A stretch of 8,710 nt of DNA from an uncultured Clostridia bacterium (GCA_947627075.1 CANQUR010000061.1:1-8710); one strand, 5' to 3'; shown: positions 1 to 6,429, counted from the stretch's first letter. Made by a program: numbers and translations. The notes: a model not told the origin generated them from the sequence alone.

Positions 1-1333
1 AGCCCCAATCGACAACGTTTTCGAGGAAGTTGCCCATTCTGCCCTTGCCTATGGATTCGGGTATCCAATTTATGGACGCGTTGTTGCGCAAGAGATTTTC
101 CTTGACCTCGGTCATCTTTATGAACCAGGTCGAGCGAGCATAGTAAAGGAGCGGAGTATCGCACCTCCAACAGAAGGGATAACTGTGCGTCACTTTGAGC
201 GTTTTAAGCAACAAGCCGCGCTCTTTAAGTTCGTTTATTATGTCCTTGTCGGCGACCTTGCAGAAAACGCCGGCGTACTTGCCGCATTCTTCGGTAAATC
301 TGCCTCGGTCGTTGATCAGTTGCACAAAGGGAAGTCCGTATCGTCTGCCCACCTTTGCGTCGTCCTCACCGAATGCGGGCGCAATATGAACAACGCCCGT
401 GCCGTCGGTAAGAGTTACGTATGTGTCGTTTACAACATAATAGCGTTTTTCCTTGCCGTTGTAGAAGTCGAATAACGGCTCATAGCTCATGCCCTCGTAG
501 TCCTTGCCCTTTTTGGTGTCCAAAACGACATATTCCTCGAATATCGTGGGGATAAGCTCCTTGGCAAGAATGTATTTTTCATCGCCGACCTGTATTTTGC
601 TGTATTCGTAATCGGGATGCATACAAAGCGCAACGTTGGACGGAAGCGTCCAAGGGGTGGTCGTCCAGGCAAGAATGTAGGTGTCCTTTTCGCCTTTTAC
701 TCTGAATTTGGCTATTGCCGTGGTTTCCTCGACGTCCTTGTAACCTTGCGCGACCTCGTGCGACGAAAGCGCCGTTCCGCAACGCGGGCAGTACGGCACG
801 ATCTTGTGTCCTTTGTATATAAGTCCTTTGTCCGCTATTTGTTTTAGCGACCACCAAACCGATTCGATATATTTATCGTCGTATGTTATATACGGATGCT
901 CCATGTCCGCCCAATATCCGACGCGTTCGCTCATTTTTTCCCATTCGGTCTTGTACGTCCAAACGCTTTCGCGACATTGCTTGATAAACGGCTCGATACC
1001 GTACTTTTCGATATCCTGCTTGCCGTCCATGCCGAGCTTTTTTTCTATTTCGAGCTCTACGGGCAAGCCGTGCGTATCCCATCCGGCTTTACGCAACACG
1101 TGATAGCCCTTCATGGTCTTGTAGCGCGGCACAATATCCTTCATGACGCGCGTAAGAATGTGACCGATATGCGGCTTTCCGTTAGCCGTGGGCGGTCCGT
1201 CGTAAAATGAAAATTCTTCGCCGCCCTCCGTTTGCTTCATGCTGGCGGCAAACACGTCGTTTTTGTTCCAAAATTCGATTACTTCTTTTTCTCTTGCCAC
1301 GAAGTCAAGATTGGGATTAACTTTTTCGTACAT
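1..1333 (-). CDS. ileS: Isoleucyl-tRNA synthetase, N-terminal part (cut by window edge)
   Basis: Cytoplasmic class I aminoacyl-tRNA synthetase that charges tRNA-Ile. I translated it by hand from the ATG at 1333; 444 codons are visible and remain open to the left edge. It begins MYEKVNPNLDFVAREKEVIEFW and carries the class I HIGH signature at residues 55-58 (context GPPTANGKPHIGH). The CP1 editing domain follows, with a T-rich peptide near residues 223-231 (WTTTPWTLP) and GTGVVHIAPAFGEDD near 311-325. Full-length enzymes have about 1,030-1,050 residues, so some 43% is present; KMSKS and the C-terminal anticodon and zinc regions lie outside. The N-terminal sequence resembles the eukaryote-like IleS2 type found in many Clostridia, a type known for mupirocin tolerance; that sub-type call is from memory of the family. 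A GGAG at 1340-1343, 6 bases before the ATG, supports the start. No T-box leader is visible. Confidence 0.97.
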   Translation of the reverse strand, partial: MYEKVNPNLDFVAREKEVIEFWNKNDVFAASMKQTEGGEEFSFYDGPPTANGKPHIGHILTRVMKDIVPRYKTMKGYHVLRKAGWDTHGLPVELEIEKKLGMDGKQDIEKYGIEPFIKQCRESVWTYKTEWEKMSERVGYWADMEHPYITYDDKYIESVWWSLKQIADKGLIYKGHKIVPYCPRCGTALSSHEVAQGYKDVEETTAIAKFRVKGEKDTYILAWTTTPWTLPSNVALCMHPDYEYSKIQVGDEKYILAKELIPTIFEEYVVLDTKKGKDYEGMSYEPLFDFYNGKEKRYYVVNDTYVTLTDGTGVVHIAPAFGEDDAKVGRRYGLPFVQLINDRGRFTEECGKYAGVFCKVADKDIINELKERGLLLKTLKVTHSYPFCWRCDTPLLYYARSTWFIKMTEVKENLLRNNASINWIPESIGKGRMGNFLENVVDWG

Positions 1334-1339
1334 GGTTTG

Positions 1340-1343
1340 CTCC
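1340..1343 (-). promoter_or_regulatory. Ribosome binding site of ileS
   Basis: GGAG on the minus strand, 6 bases upstream of the ileS ATG at 1333. It fixes the start and leaves a leader of only about 30 bases from the predicted transcription start. Confidence 0.75.
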
Positions 1344-1352
1344 AAAGACTCT

Positions 1353-1399
1353 ATAAGTCTATTAATGACTTATTATACAACTTCTTATTGCCATAAGTC
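1353..1399. repeat. Three ATAAGTC heptamers over the ileS promoter (possible operator)
   Basis: ATAAGTC occurs at 1353-1359 and 1393-1399, and its reverse complement GACTTAT at 1367-1373. The first two copies form a perfect 7-base inverted repeat with a 7-base spacer. The middle copy overlaps the -10 element and the outermost overlaps the -35. The copies are seen directly; a role as repressor binding site is inference. Confidence 0.4.
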
Positions 1400-1401
1400 A
1401 A
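1372..1401 (-). promoter_or_regulatory. Sigma-A type promoter of ileS
   Basis: On the minus strand TTGACT (1396-1401) and TATAAT (1372-1377) are separated by 18 bases. The predicted start near 1365 gives a leader of about 30 bases. It lies downstream of the SRP RNA terminator, so ileS has its own promoter. Confidence 0.75.
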
Positions 1402-1432
1402 TTATTTTGATTGCCTATTGACCTTTTTACCG

Positions 1433-1467
1433 AAAATTAAGACGGCACATCGCTTTGACATGCCGTC
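1433..1467 (-). terminator. Rho-independent terminator of the SRP RNA gene
   Basis: On the minus strand GACGGCA (1461-1467) pairs with UGCCGUC (1441-1447). Four more pairs, two of them G-U, make an 11-base stem with an AAAGC loop. UUAAUUUU follows. It sits 16 bases past the closing helix of the SRP RNA and before the ileS promoter. Confidence 0.8.
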
Positions 1468-1483
1468 ATAAAACTCAAATAAC

Positions 1484-1750
1484 ACCGTGCAACCTATCTC
1501 GACAATGAGTACCGAAGCGTTCTCCCACCAGCCGACTCCTCCAAAGCTACCTCGTGGCACACGCCATGATCCATTTAGTGCTGCTGCGGTCAAGCCCTGA
1601 CACGGTTCATGGGATAGCGTTGCACAAGACCCTGAAATCAACGCCACTTAATGGTAACTGCCTCCCATACGCAAGGCCTCAATAGGTATTCTGTCTCACT
1701 GTAGCGGATTGTGAGTACAGGGCACCGCTGGCTCCCCACATAGCACGGCT
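1484..1750 (-). ncRNA. ffs: Signal recognition particle RNA, large Bacillus-type form
   Basis: RNA scaffold of the signal recognition particle, which binds Ffh and targets nascent membrane and secreted proteins. The minus strand closely follows the B. subtilis scRNA that I recall: a 5' Alu domain with GGGGAGCCAGCGGUGCCCUG then UACUCACAAUCCGCU, and an S domain with AUGAACCGUGUCAGG and GCAGCAGCACUAA. The 5' end GCCGUGC (1743-1749) pairs with the 3' end GCACGGU (1484-1490), closing helix 5. The length of about 267 bases matches large bacterial SRP RNAs. Helix 8 lies around 1580-1601. Its apical loop differs from the common GGAA: aligned positions read UGAC, flanked by a U-C mismatch, or together a UUGACC hexaloop. 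A 17-base-spaced promoter and a terminator flank it. Ends are estimated to within a few bases. Confidence 0.95.
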
Positions 1751-1756
1751 TTTATT

Positions 1757-1785
1757 AATATACCACAAAAAAGATTTTTTAGCAA
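1757..1785 (-). promoter_or_regulatory. Promoter of the SRP RNA gene
   Basis: Minus strand TTGCTA (1780-1785), 17 bases, then TATATT (1757-1762). Seven bases downstream lies 1750, exactly where the RNA's 5' helix begins, which supports both calls. The spacer contains AAAAAATCTTTTTT, an A-tract/T-tract palindrome that may bend the DNA. Confidence 0.75.
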
Positions 1786-1818
1786 GCGTTTTTCGACTAT
1801 ACTTTTGCCGAAATTAAG

Positions 1819-3879
1819 TTAAAATGCTCTCGGAGTCCATTTTGTATAATATGTTCCCGGTTCTGCCGAAGTAATATTAGAACAATTATACCCTGTTCCA
1901 ACATACCATCGACTCGAATACCACCCTCCGAAAGAATTCTTATTTCTATAAGGTGGCTGAATGATATTTGTATCATTTTTGTTAAATAGAAGCTCCGTAT
2001 TTATTGCCTCGACGTAAGTTTTATCGGCAGAAAGAGTGCAACCGAAAAATACGGGATTATTGCCGTACCATGGTTTATACCACCAAACAGGCGGCTCCTG
2101 TATCTCCGCATAAATCGTTAATTTTCCTGCCGAATCGTCATCAGAACCAGAAAATACATTCGAACCTAATGTTGTTACGCTTGCCGGCATTACAACGGAA
2201 GTCATTTTTCTGCAATCATAAAAAGCTTCGGAGCCTATTTCGGTAACGCTATCCGGAATTTCGAAATGCGTTAAACCGCAACCTCTAAATGCGCTCCCTT
2301 CTATATACTGTAAATCACATTTTGGCAATAAATTTACTGTTGTTAAATTTGTGCAACCTCCAAATGCATAAAATCCAATACTTCTAACCTTTGCGTTAAA
2401 TGTCACCGAAGTTAAATCAGAGCAATTAAAAAATGCTTGATCCCCTACACTCATTATATCTCCATTGAAATTTACTTTTTTCAATCCACAATTAAAAAAT
2501 GCACAATTACCGATATATTCAACGCATTGTGGTATTTCAAATACTTCACTTAAAGCTTTTGTCGTTCTTAAATTAATACAACGTTCAAATGCCGAATAAC
2601 CGATGGTGTTAATCGTGCAATCTTCATCAAAGATCACCGTAGTTAATAAAGGACAATCGGCAAAAGCATACTCGCCTATCGCATTCAAATCCGATGATAA
2701 CCTAACGGTATTCAAACTTTCACATCCTCTAAATGCATAATCGGGAACATAACCAAGGCTACTATTAGAAGCAAAATTTATTTCTTTAATTGAAGTATTA
2801 TTTTTAAACGCGTCTTCCTTTATATCGGTTGCCCAAAAGGGAATCGTATAAGTTCCGTCAAAACAACTCGGTTGCTCGTCAAAGCCGTCTATAGTGCTTT
2901 TATATGTACGTATATTATTATTACAATAGCAATATTTATCTATATGATCGCCATGTTTTACTGCATAGTTATATGAATGTTTATGCTCTCTATTTGGAAA
3001 TTTCAAAACCATGGCGCCTGTATAATCTGGGAATTCTATTGAATAATCAAAATGCATATAAGAATAGTATCCAACCCAACCGGCATTCCCATAAAGAATA
3101 TCATTATCAGAGTCATAATCATATACAATAAAAGCATGACCACTGGCTCCGACTAAAACAGGATATCCCGCCAAAACATTTTCTTTTACAAATTCTCTAT
3201 AACCCTCTTGAGAGCTACCATTAAATGTTTTTATTTCATAATCGGTTATACCTATTTCTTCAAAGTATTTTTCGAGAATTTCGATTCTTTGATATTCAAA
3301 AGTCCCGAATGGGCCATTTGGGTCTGATAAATCCACATATTTCAAATCATTTCCAATCATTATTAATTTTGCATGAAGAGAATCTTCCATATTTGACAAC
3401 AATTCAAAACATTTTTTATTTTTTATAATTTTATCACTATCTTTTTCATCTTCCCCATAAAAAATATGCGTATTATCATCTTTTACTCCGGGAGAGTTTT
3501 GAATAGATACAAAATCCGAATCACTTGAATTAGCTTTGACATCATATTGTTCGGGTACAATATTGTCATCTAAATATGAATCATAGTATGATAATATCAT
3601 ACCTAGAGCTACGTATCCACATGATCCGATAGTATTGTGTCCCATATTAGTGGTCAAGCCATTGAAATAATTTTTTAAGTATGTATCATATTCTACTGCC
3701 GTGCTCACATTTTTTTCTTCAGTTTGGCCTTCAAAATCAAAATTTGGATCGCACCTTTCCACAGATTCCATTTCCGAATTTGCAACTGCATTTACTTCTT
3801 TAAAGTTTTTTCCCTTTACTATTACAATAAAAGAACATAGTAAAGTTAAAATTGAAATTATTAAAAATAATTTTTTCAT
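1819..3879 (-). CDS. Secreted papain-like cysteine peptidase with BspA-type leucine-rich repeats
   Basis: A 686-residue predicted cell-surface protein. Residues 1-22 form a Lys-Lys plus hydrophobic signal peptide. Residues about 65-295 look like a papain/C39-fold peptidase: Cys87 in GSCGYVALGMILSYYD, His248 in VGASGHAFIVYDYD, and Asn265 in LYGNAGW as a candidate third catalytic residue. A short His/Cys segment follows (HKH at 299-301, CYC at 317-319). Residues about 345-590 hold roughly nine LRR_5 units of the form I..AF..C..L..V, several with a Cys. Residues about 640-686 (FGGWY, then GTYYTKW) resemble a Listeria-Bacteroides repeat, often found in wall-associated proteins. There is no LPXTG sorting signal. 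It lies 19 bases after the lipoprotein gene, with AGAGGG 5 bases before the ATG, so the two form an operon. Sequence is A+T-rich compared with flanking genes. Substrate unknown; the peptidase call rests on residue pattern only. Confidence 0.85.
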   Translation of the reverse strand: MKKLFLIISILTLLCSFIVIVKGKNFKEVNAVANSEMESVERCDPNFDFEGQTEEKNVSTAVEYDTYLKNYFNGLTTNMGHNTIGSCGYVALGMILSYYDSYLDDNIVPEQYDVKANSSDSDFVSIQNSPGVKDDNTHIFYGEDEKDSDKIIKNKKCFELLSNMEDSLHAKLIMIGNDLKYVDLSDPNGPFGTFEYQRIEILEKYFEEIGITDYEIKTFNGSSQEGYREFVKENVLAGYPVLVGASGHAFIVYDYDSDNDILYGNAGWVGYYSYMHFDYSIEFPDYTGAMVLKFPNREHKHSYNYAVKHGDHIDKYCYCNNNIRTYKSTIDGFDEQPSCFDGTYTIPFWATDIKEDAFKNNTSIKEINFASNSSLGYVPDYAFRGCESLNTVRLSSDLNAIGEYAFADCPLLTTVIFDEDCTINTIGYSAFERCINLRTTKALSEVFEIPQCVEYIGNCAFFNCGLKKVNFNGDIMSVGDQAFFNCSDLTSVTFNAKVRSIGFYAFGGCTNLTTVNLLPKCDLQYIEGSAFRGCGLTHFEIPDSVTEIGSEAFYDCRKMTSVVMPASVTTLGSNVFSGSDDDSAGKLTIYAEIQEPPVWWYKPWYGNNPVFFGCTLSADKTYVEAINTELLFNKNDTNIIQPPYRNKNSFGGWYSSRWYVGTGYNCSNITSAEPGTYYTKWTPRAF

Positions 3880-3898
3880 ATATTCCCTCTGTTAATTT

Positions 3899-4714
3899 TT
3901 ATATTGTTACAAGTCTGTCGTACAAATACTCTTTAAATCCCGTATATGACACGTAACAATTAGTTTGATAATAGCACGTCCCTATGCAATATGTATTGAT
4001 AAACATATTAAAATATGTACTGCCGGAATCCGTTTGTCCAAATTCAAGGCGGAAAGACTTATAATCGTAAAGCTTCTCACTGTATTTTTCGACCGGAGCC
4101 ATATAAAATACTAAATGAAAACTTTCTTTCCATGATGGCGCATAATCCTCTAATTCTTCATCCCAAGTTCCATCGTCAAAAACTTCATCGTATATGATCA
4201 ATGCCTCATTGACCAAGAAATTCTCATCTTGTTTTACAAGATAATAATGTCTATTTGTATAATTATCCGCAATTAATACTTTTTTCTCGTCCAAATAATC
4301 GTCCGGCCTAAATACATAATAGATATAATCATCTGCAATCGGACGATTTTCTTTATAATAATTTTCGAAAGCCATATATGGATTGTCTGTAAAGCTATCG
4401 TACTCAACTATGGTTTCATCTTCTTCTTTATTTCCGTAAATAGGCGCTTTGGCTGTAAATTCTATCGGTTTACCCGTCAAGTTACGAAATTGCTTCTTAT
4501 ATAATTCATTAAGCTCTTTTTGTTTTTCCAATTCTGCTTCGATCTCATCGTCGCTATCCAACTTATTTTGCATTTCGTCTATCAATTGCTGTTGCGAAGC
4601 GATCTTTTGCTCCAATTCCTTTATTTTGGAGTCATAGTCATTTGCAGGCACCGTGCATGCTACACAAAACAATACGGCAAACATAAAAACAATTATCGGT
4701 ATCAATTTTTTCAT
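3899..4714 (-). CDS. Putative lipoprotein with N-terminal coiled coil, unknown function
   Basis: A 271-residue protein I do not recognise. It starts MKKLIPIIVFMFAVLFCVAC, a signal peptide ending in a lipobox-like CVAC with Cys20 as the candidate lipidated residue; position -3 is Cys rather than the usual Leu, so lipidation is likely but not certain. Residues about 25-78 are a charged heptad-like segment (KIKELEQKIASQQQLIDEMQ and on), predicted coiled coil, which may hold the domain away from the membrane. The rest (about 82-271) is rich in Tyr, Asp and Glu, with Cys243, Cys247 and Cys253 near the C-terminus that could form disulphides. AAGGAG lies 7 bases before the ATG and an almost perfect promoter precedes it. 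It is the first gene of a unit with the downstream peptidase, suggesting a shared surface role such as tethering, inhibition or substrate capture; that is inference. Confidence 0.8.
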   Translation of the reverse strand: MKKLIPIIVFMFAVLFCVACTVPANDYDSKIKELEQKIASQQQLIDEMQNKLDSDDEIEAELEKQKELNELYKKQFRNLTGKPIEFTAKAPIYGNKEEDETIVEYDSFTDNPYMAFENYYKENRPIADDYIYYVFRPDDYLDEKKVLIADNYTNRHYYLVKQDENFLVNEALIIYDEVFDDGTWDEELEDYAPSWKESFHLVFYMAPVEKYSEKLYDYKSFRLEFGQTDSGSTYFNMFINTYCIGTCYYQTNCYVSYTGFKEYLYDRLVTI

Positions 4715-4721
4715 AACATAT

Positions 4722-4727
4722 CTCCTT
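4722..4727 (-). promoter_or_regulatory. Ribosome binding site of the lipoprotein gene
   Basis: AAGGAG on the minus strand, 7 bases before the ATG at 4714; it supports the chosen start. Confidence 0.8.
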
Positions 4728-4744
4728 TGGTTTTTATATATACT

Positions 4745-4773
4745 ATTGTATCATATACAAAATGATATGTCAA
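4745..4773 (-). promoter_or_regulatory. Near-consensus promoter of the lipoprotein-peptidase operon
   Basis: Minus strand TTGACA (4768-4773), 17 bases, TACAAT (4745-4750), with an extended -10 TG one base upstream (TGATACAAT). The predicted start near 4738 leaves a leader of about 24 bases. The spacer carries the dyad TATCAT-N7-ATGATA (4749-4767), which could be an operator. Confidence 0.85.
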
Positions 4774-4805
4774 TAATTGAGTGATATAAATTTCATTTTT
4801 GTTTT

Positions 4806-4833
4806 AAAAAAAGCACGGATAGCTTATCCATGC
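4806..4833 (-). terminator. Rho-independent terminator after the ECF S-component gene
   Basis: On the minus strand GCAUGGAUA (4825-4833), loop AGC, UAUCCGUGC (4813-4821), then seven U (4806-4812). Nine pairs with one G-U. It follows the stop at 4862 by about 30 bases and separates the DUF362/ECF unit from the lipoprotein operon. A run of T on the other strand could make it work in both directions. Confidence 0.9.
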
Positions 4834-4861
4834 TTTTTGAATATCATTATATTTTTTTAAT

Positions 4862-5446
4862 CTAACGTTCGCTTTTGTTCTTACTCATTAGATAGTTGAG
4901 TCCTATAACAATGAGCGGAGCTATAAGCGCTTGAACTACAAGTCCGATGGCACCGGTTTGTATCTGCGCCCACGCCATTGTGGCATTAATCGAACTTACG
5001 CCTTGAAAAATCGCGGCGAGCGCAACAAAGAACGTTCTACCCGAAAGCTCGGCAACAAGAACCGCCGGAAATGCAAGCCATTTATTATCCGCTATTTTCT
5101 TGCCGAACAAGCCGCTTACGGCTGCGAAAACCGCAAGTTCTGCCATCATAAACGGCAACCTTGCAAGCGCCGGCATAGGATCGCCGAAGATCGAAGTAAG
5201 CAAAAAGCTAACTACAGGTGATAAGATACCTACTCCAAGCCCCCAATAAGTACCAAGCAAACAGCCTGCTACAAGCACCGGCAAATACATCGGCAACCAC
5301 TTTGCTCCCGCCGACGCGCCGCCCACAATATGAGCAAGCTGCGGCAAAAGTACCGCACAAACAATCAGTCCTACCGAAACCAAACCCTTTATAGTAAGTT
5401 TGGTCTTAAGGCTTACGCTTTTTCTTTGCAATACTGCTTCTATCAT
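4862..5446 (-). CDS. ECF-transporter S-component-like membrane protein, substrate unknown
   Basis: A 194-residue hydrophobic protein with about six predicted membrane segments, near residues 18-38, 50-70, 71-86, 98-116, 124-148 and 160-185. The pattern GAKWLPMYLPVLVAGCLLG, then GLGVGILSPVVSFLL, FGDPMPALARLPFMMAELA and a basic C-terminal tail matches the substrate-binding (S) subunits of energy-coupling factor vitamin and metal importers. S components bind the substrate and pair with a shared ATPase/T-subunit module; none is encoded in this window, so it would use modules from elsewhere (group II type). The sequence does not tell me the substrate. It starts 12 bases after the DUF362 stop, with a perfect AGGAGG 6 bases before the ATG, so co-translation with that gene is very likely. 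A strong terminator follows. Confidence 0.8.
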   Translation of the reverse strand: MIEAVLQRKSVSLKTKLTIKGLVSVGLIVCAVLLPQLAHIVGGASAGAKWLPMYLPVLVAGCLLGTYWGLGVGILSPVVSFLLTSIFGDPMPALARLPFMMAELAVFAAVSGLFGKKIADNKWLAFPAVLVAELSGRTFFVALAAIFQGVSSINATMAWAQIQTGAIGLVVQALIAPLIVIGLNYLMSKNKSER

Positions 5447-5458
5447 ATGTTTCCTCCT
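5447..5458 (-). promoter_or_regulatory. Intergenic AGGAGG ribosome site coupling DUF362 and ECF genes
   Basis: The whole gap between the upstream TAG and the ATG at 5446 is AGGAGGAAACAT, a full Shine-Dalgarno with 6-base spacing, and there is no room for a separate promoter. This supports one mRNA for both genes. Confidence 0.85.
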
Positions 5459-6346
5459 CTATTTGATTTCGATAAGTTCGTATTTTTCGCTCCCCAATCC
5501 GAGTTGCTCGGCGGTGTCGACGAGATGAATGGCATGTTTTTCCTTCATGCGCTTTACGAGCGACGCCTTTCCCTTGTCGGGCGAGTCCATTATTGCGTCA
5601 TAACAGCATTTATCCAAAGCAACGGGGTCGAGAGAAGCAAATATCCCTATATCCGCCATTTCCGGCTCATGCGGATTCGAATCGCAGTCGCAGTCGATAG
5701 ACAATCGATTGGCTACGTTTATATACGCCATATTTTGCTCGCCGTAGTATGTGACGACGCCAAGGCACGCTTCCGCCATGCTCTCCAAAAATCCGTCTTG
5801 ATCCTCCGTAAGCCCCCACATCGCGTCGGGATCCTCGGTGCGCCCCACGGAATGTATCCACGCCTTACCGTTGCGCGAAGCCACGCCTATGCTCATATTC
5901 TTGAGTGCGCCCCCGAAGCCGCCCATTGCGTGTCCCTTGAAATGCGACAACATTAGCATGGAATCATAATTTCCTATATGACTGCCCACGATGTTATAGC
6001 CGTGAAGGTGCTTTCCGCTCGGAACGGGGATCTTTATCTCGCCATCTTCGTCCATTATATCGCAAGGAGCGATCGCCGTAAAGCCATGGTCCTCGATAGC
6101 CTTGTAGTGATTTTTAACGTCGAAACGCTTGCCTCGATATGCCGTGCAACATTCAACAATCGTGCCGTGCAACTTATCGACCAAAGCTTTTATAAGCTTC
6201 GGCTGTAAAAAGTTGTGACCGCCCGGTTCTCCCGTTGATATCTTCACTGCGACCTTGCCATTTAGCTCTCTACCCATAGCGTCATAGATCCGTATTAAGC
6301 CTTCGGGCGAAATATCCTTTGTAAAATAAACTTTAGATCCTGCCAT
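5459..6346 (-). CDS. DUF362 family protein, relative of COG2768 Fe-S proteins, without ferredoxin domain
   Basis: A 295-residue soluble protein of the DUF362 family, whose biochemical role is not established. Family-like stretches are KVAVKISTGEPGGHNFLQP (31-49), VECCTAYRGKR (64-73), GSHIGNYDSMLMLSHFKGHA (121-140), MGGFGGALKNMSIGVAS (141-157), and a C-terminal CDCDSNPHEPEMADIGIFAS (219-238) with LDPVALDKCC. Relatives in COG2768 are typically about 370 residues and, as I recall, carry a CxxCxxC-type 4Fe-4S ferredoxin insert near the middle. Here residues 165-205 (HSVGRTEDPDAMWGL and on) have no such cluster; the remaining Cys residues are scattered (66, 67, 95, 194, 219, 221, 247, 248). GGAG 7 bases before the ATG at 6346 supports the start. 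It is the first gene of a unit with the ECF S component, suggesting a shared cofactor, metal or vitamin pathway; that is inference. Confidence 0.85.
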   Translation of the reverse strand: MAGSKVYFTKDISPEGLIRIYDAMGRELNGKVAVKISTGEPGGHNFLQPKLIKALVDKLHGTIVECCTAYRGKRFDVKNHYKAIEDHGFTAIAPCDIMDEDGEIKIPVPSGKHLHGYNIVGSHIGNYDSMLMLSHFKGHAMGGFGGALKNMSIGVASRNGKAWIHSVGRTEDPDAMWGLTEDQDGFLESMAEACLGVVTYYGEQNMAYINVANRLSIDCDCDSNPHEPEMADIGIFASLDPVALDKCCYDAIMDSPDKGKASLVKRMKEKHAIHLVDTAEQLGLGSEKYELIEIK

Positions 6347-6378
6347 TAATTTTCTCCTTGATCAATACTTCATATATT

Positions 6379-6406
6379 ATTTTAACATAAATTTGCAGTT
6401 AGTCAA
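6379..6406 (-). promoter_or_regulatory. Promoter of the DUF362-ECF operon
   Basis: Minus strand TTGACT (6401-6406), 16 bases, TAAAAT (6379-6384), with an extended -10 TG one base upstream (TGTTAAAAT). Predicted start near 6372, leader about 26 bases. Confidence 0.75.
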
Positions 6407-6429
6407 GACTTTTTCGAAAATTCTACTAT

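Noticed and set aside
185..1210. Several plus-strand and minus-strand open frames of 60-104 codons
   Set aside because: They are shadows of ileS in other frames, with low-complexity or unlikely composition and no ribosome sites.
1402..1647. 81-codon minus-strand open frame
   Set aside because: It lies across the SRP RNA S domain and its terminator; the RNA explains the conservation and the frame has no ribosome site.
1334..1760. Possible T-box or other riboswitch leader for ileS
   Set aside because: The structured part matches SRP RNA along its length and ends in its own terminator; no T-box consensus is present.
1767..1780. AAAAAAGATTTTTT as a terminator for the peptidase gene
   Set aside because: A hairpin of only A-U pairs with a 2-base loop would be too weak, and it lies inside the SRP RNA promoter spacer.
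5330..5956. 208-codon plus-strand open frame
   Set aside because: It is antisense to the end of the DUF362 gene and the start of the ECF gene; those minus-strand proteins carry clear family motifs, and this frame spans both plus their intergenic ribosome site.
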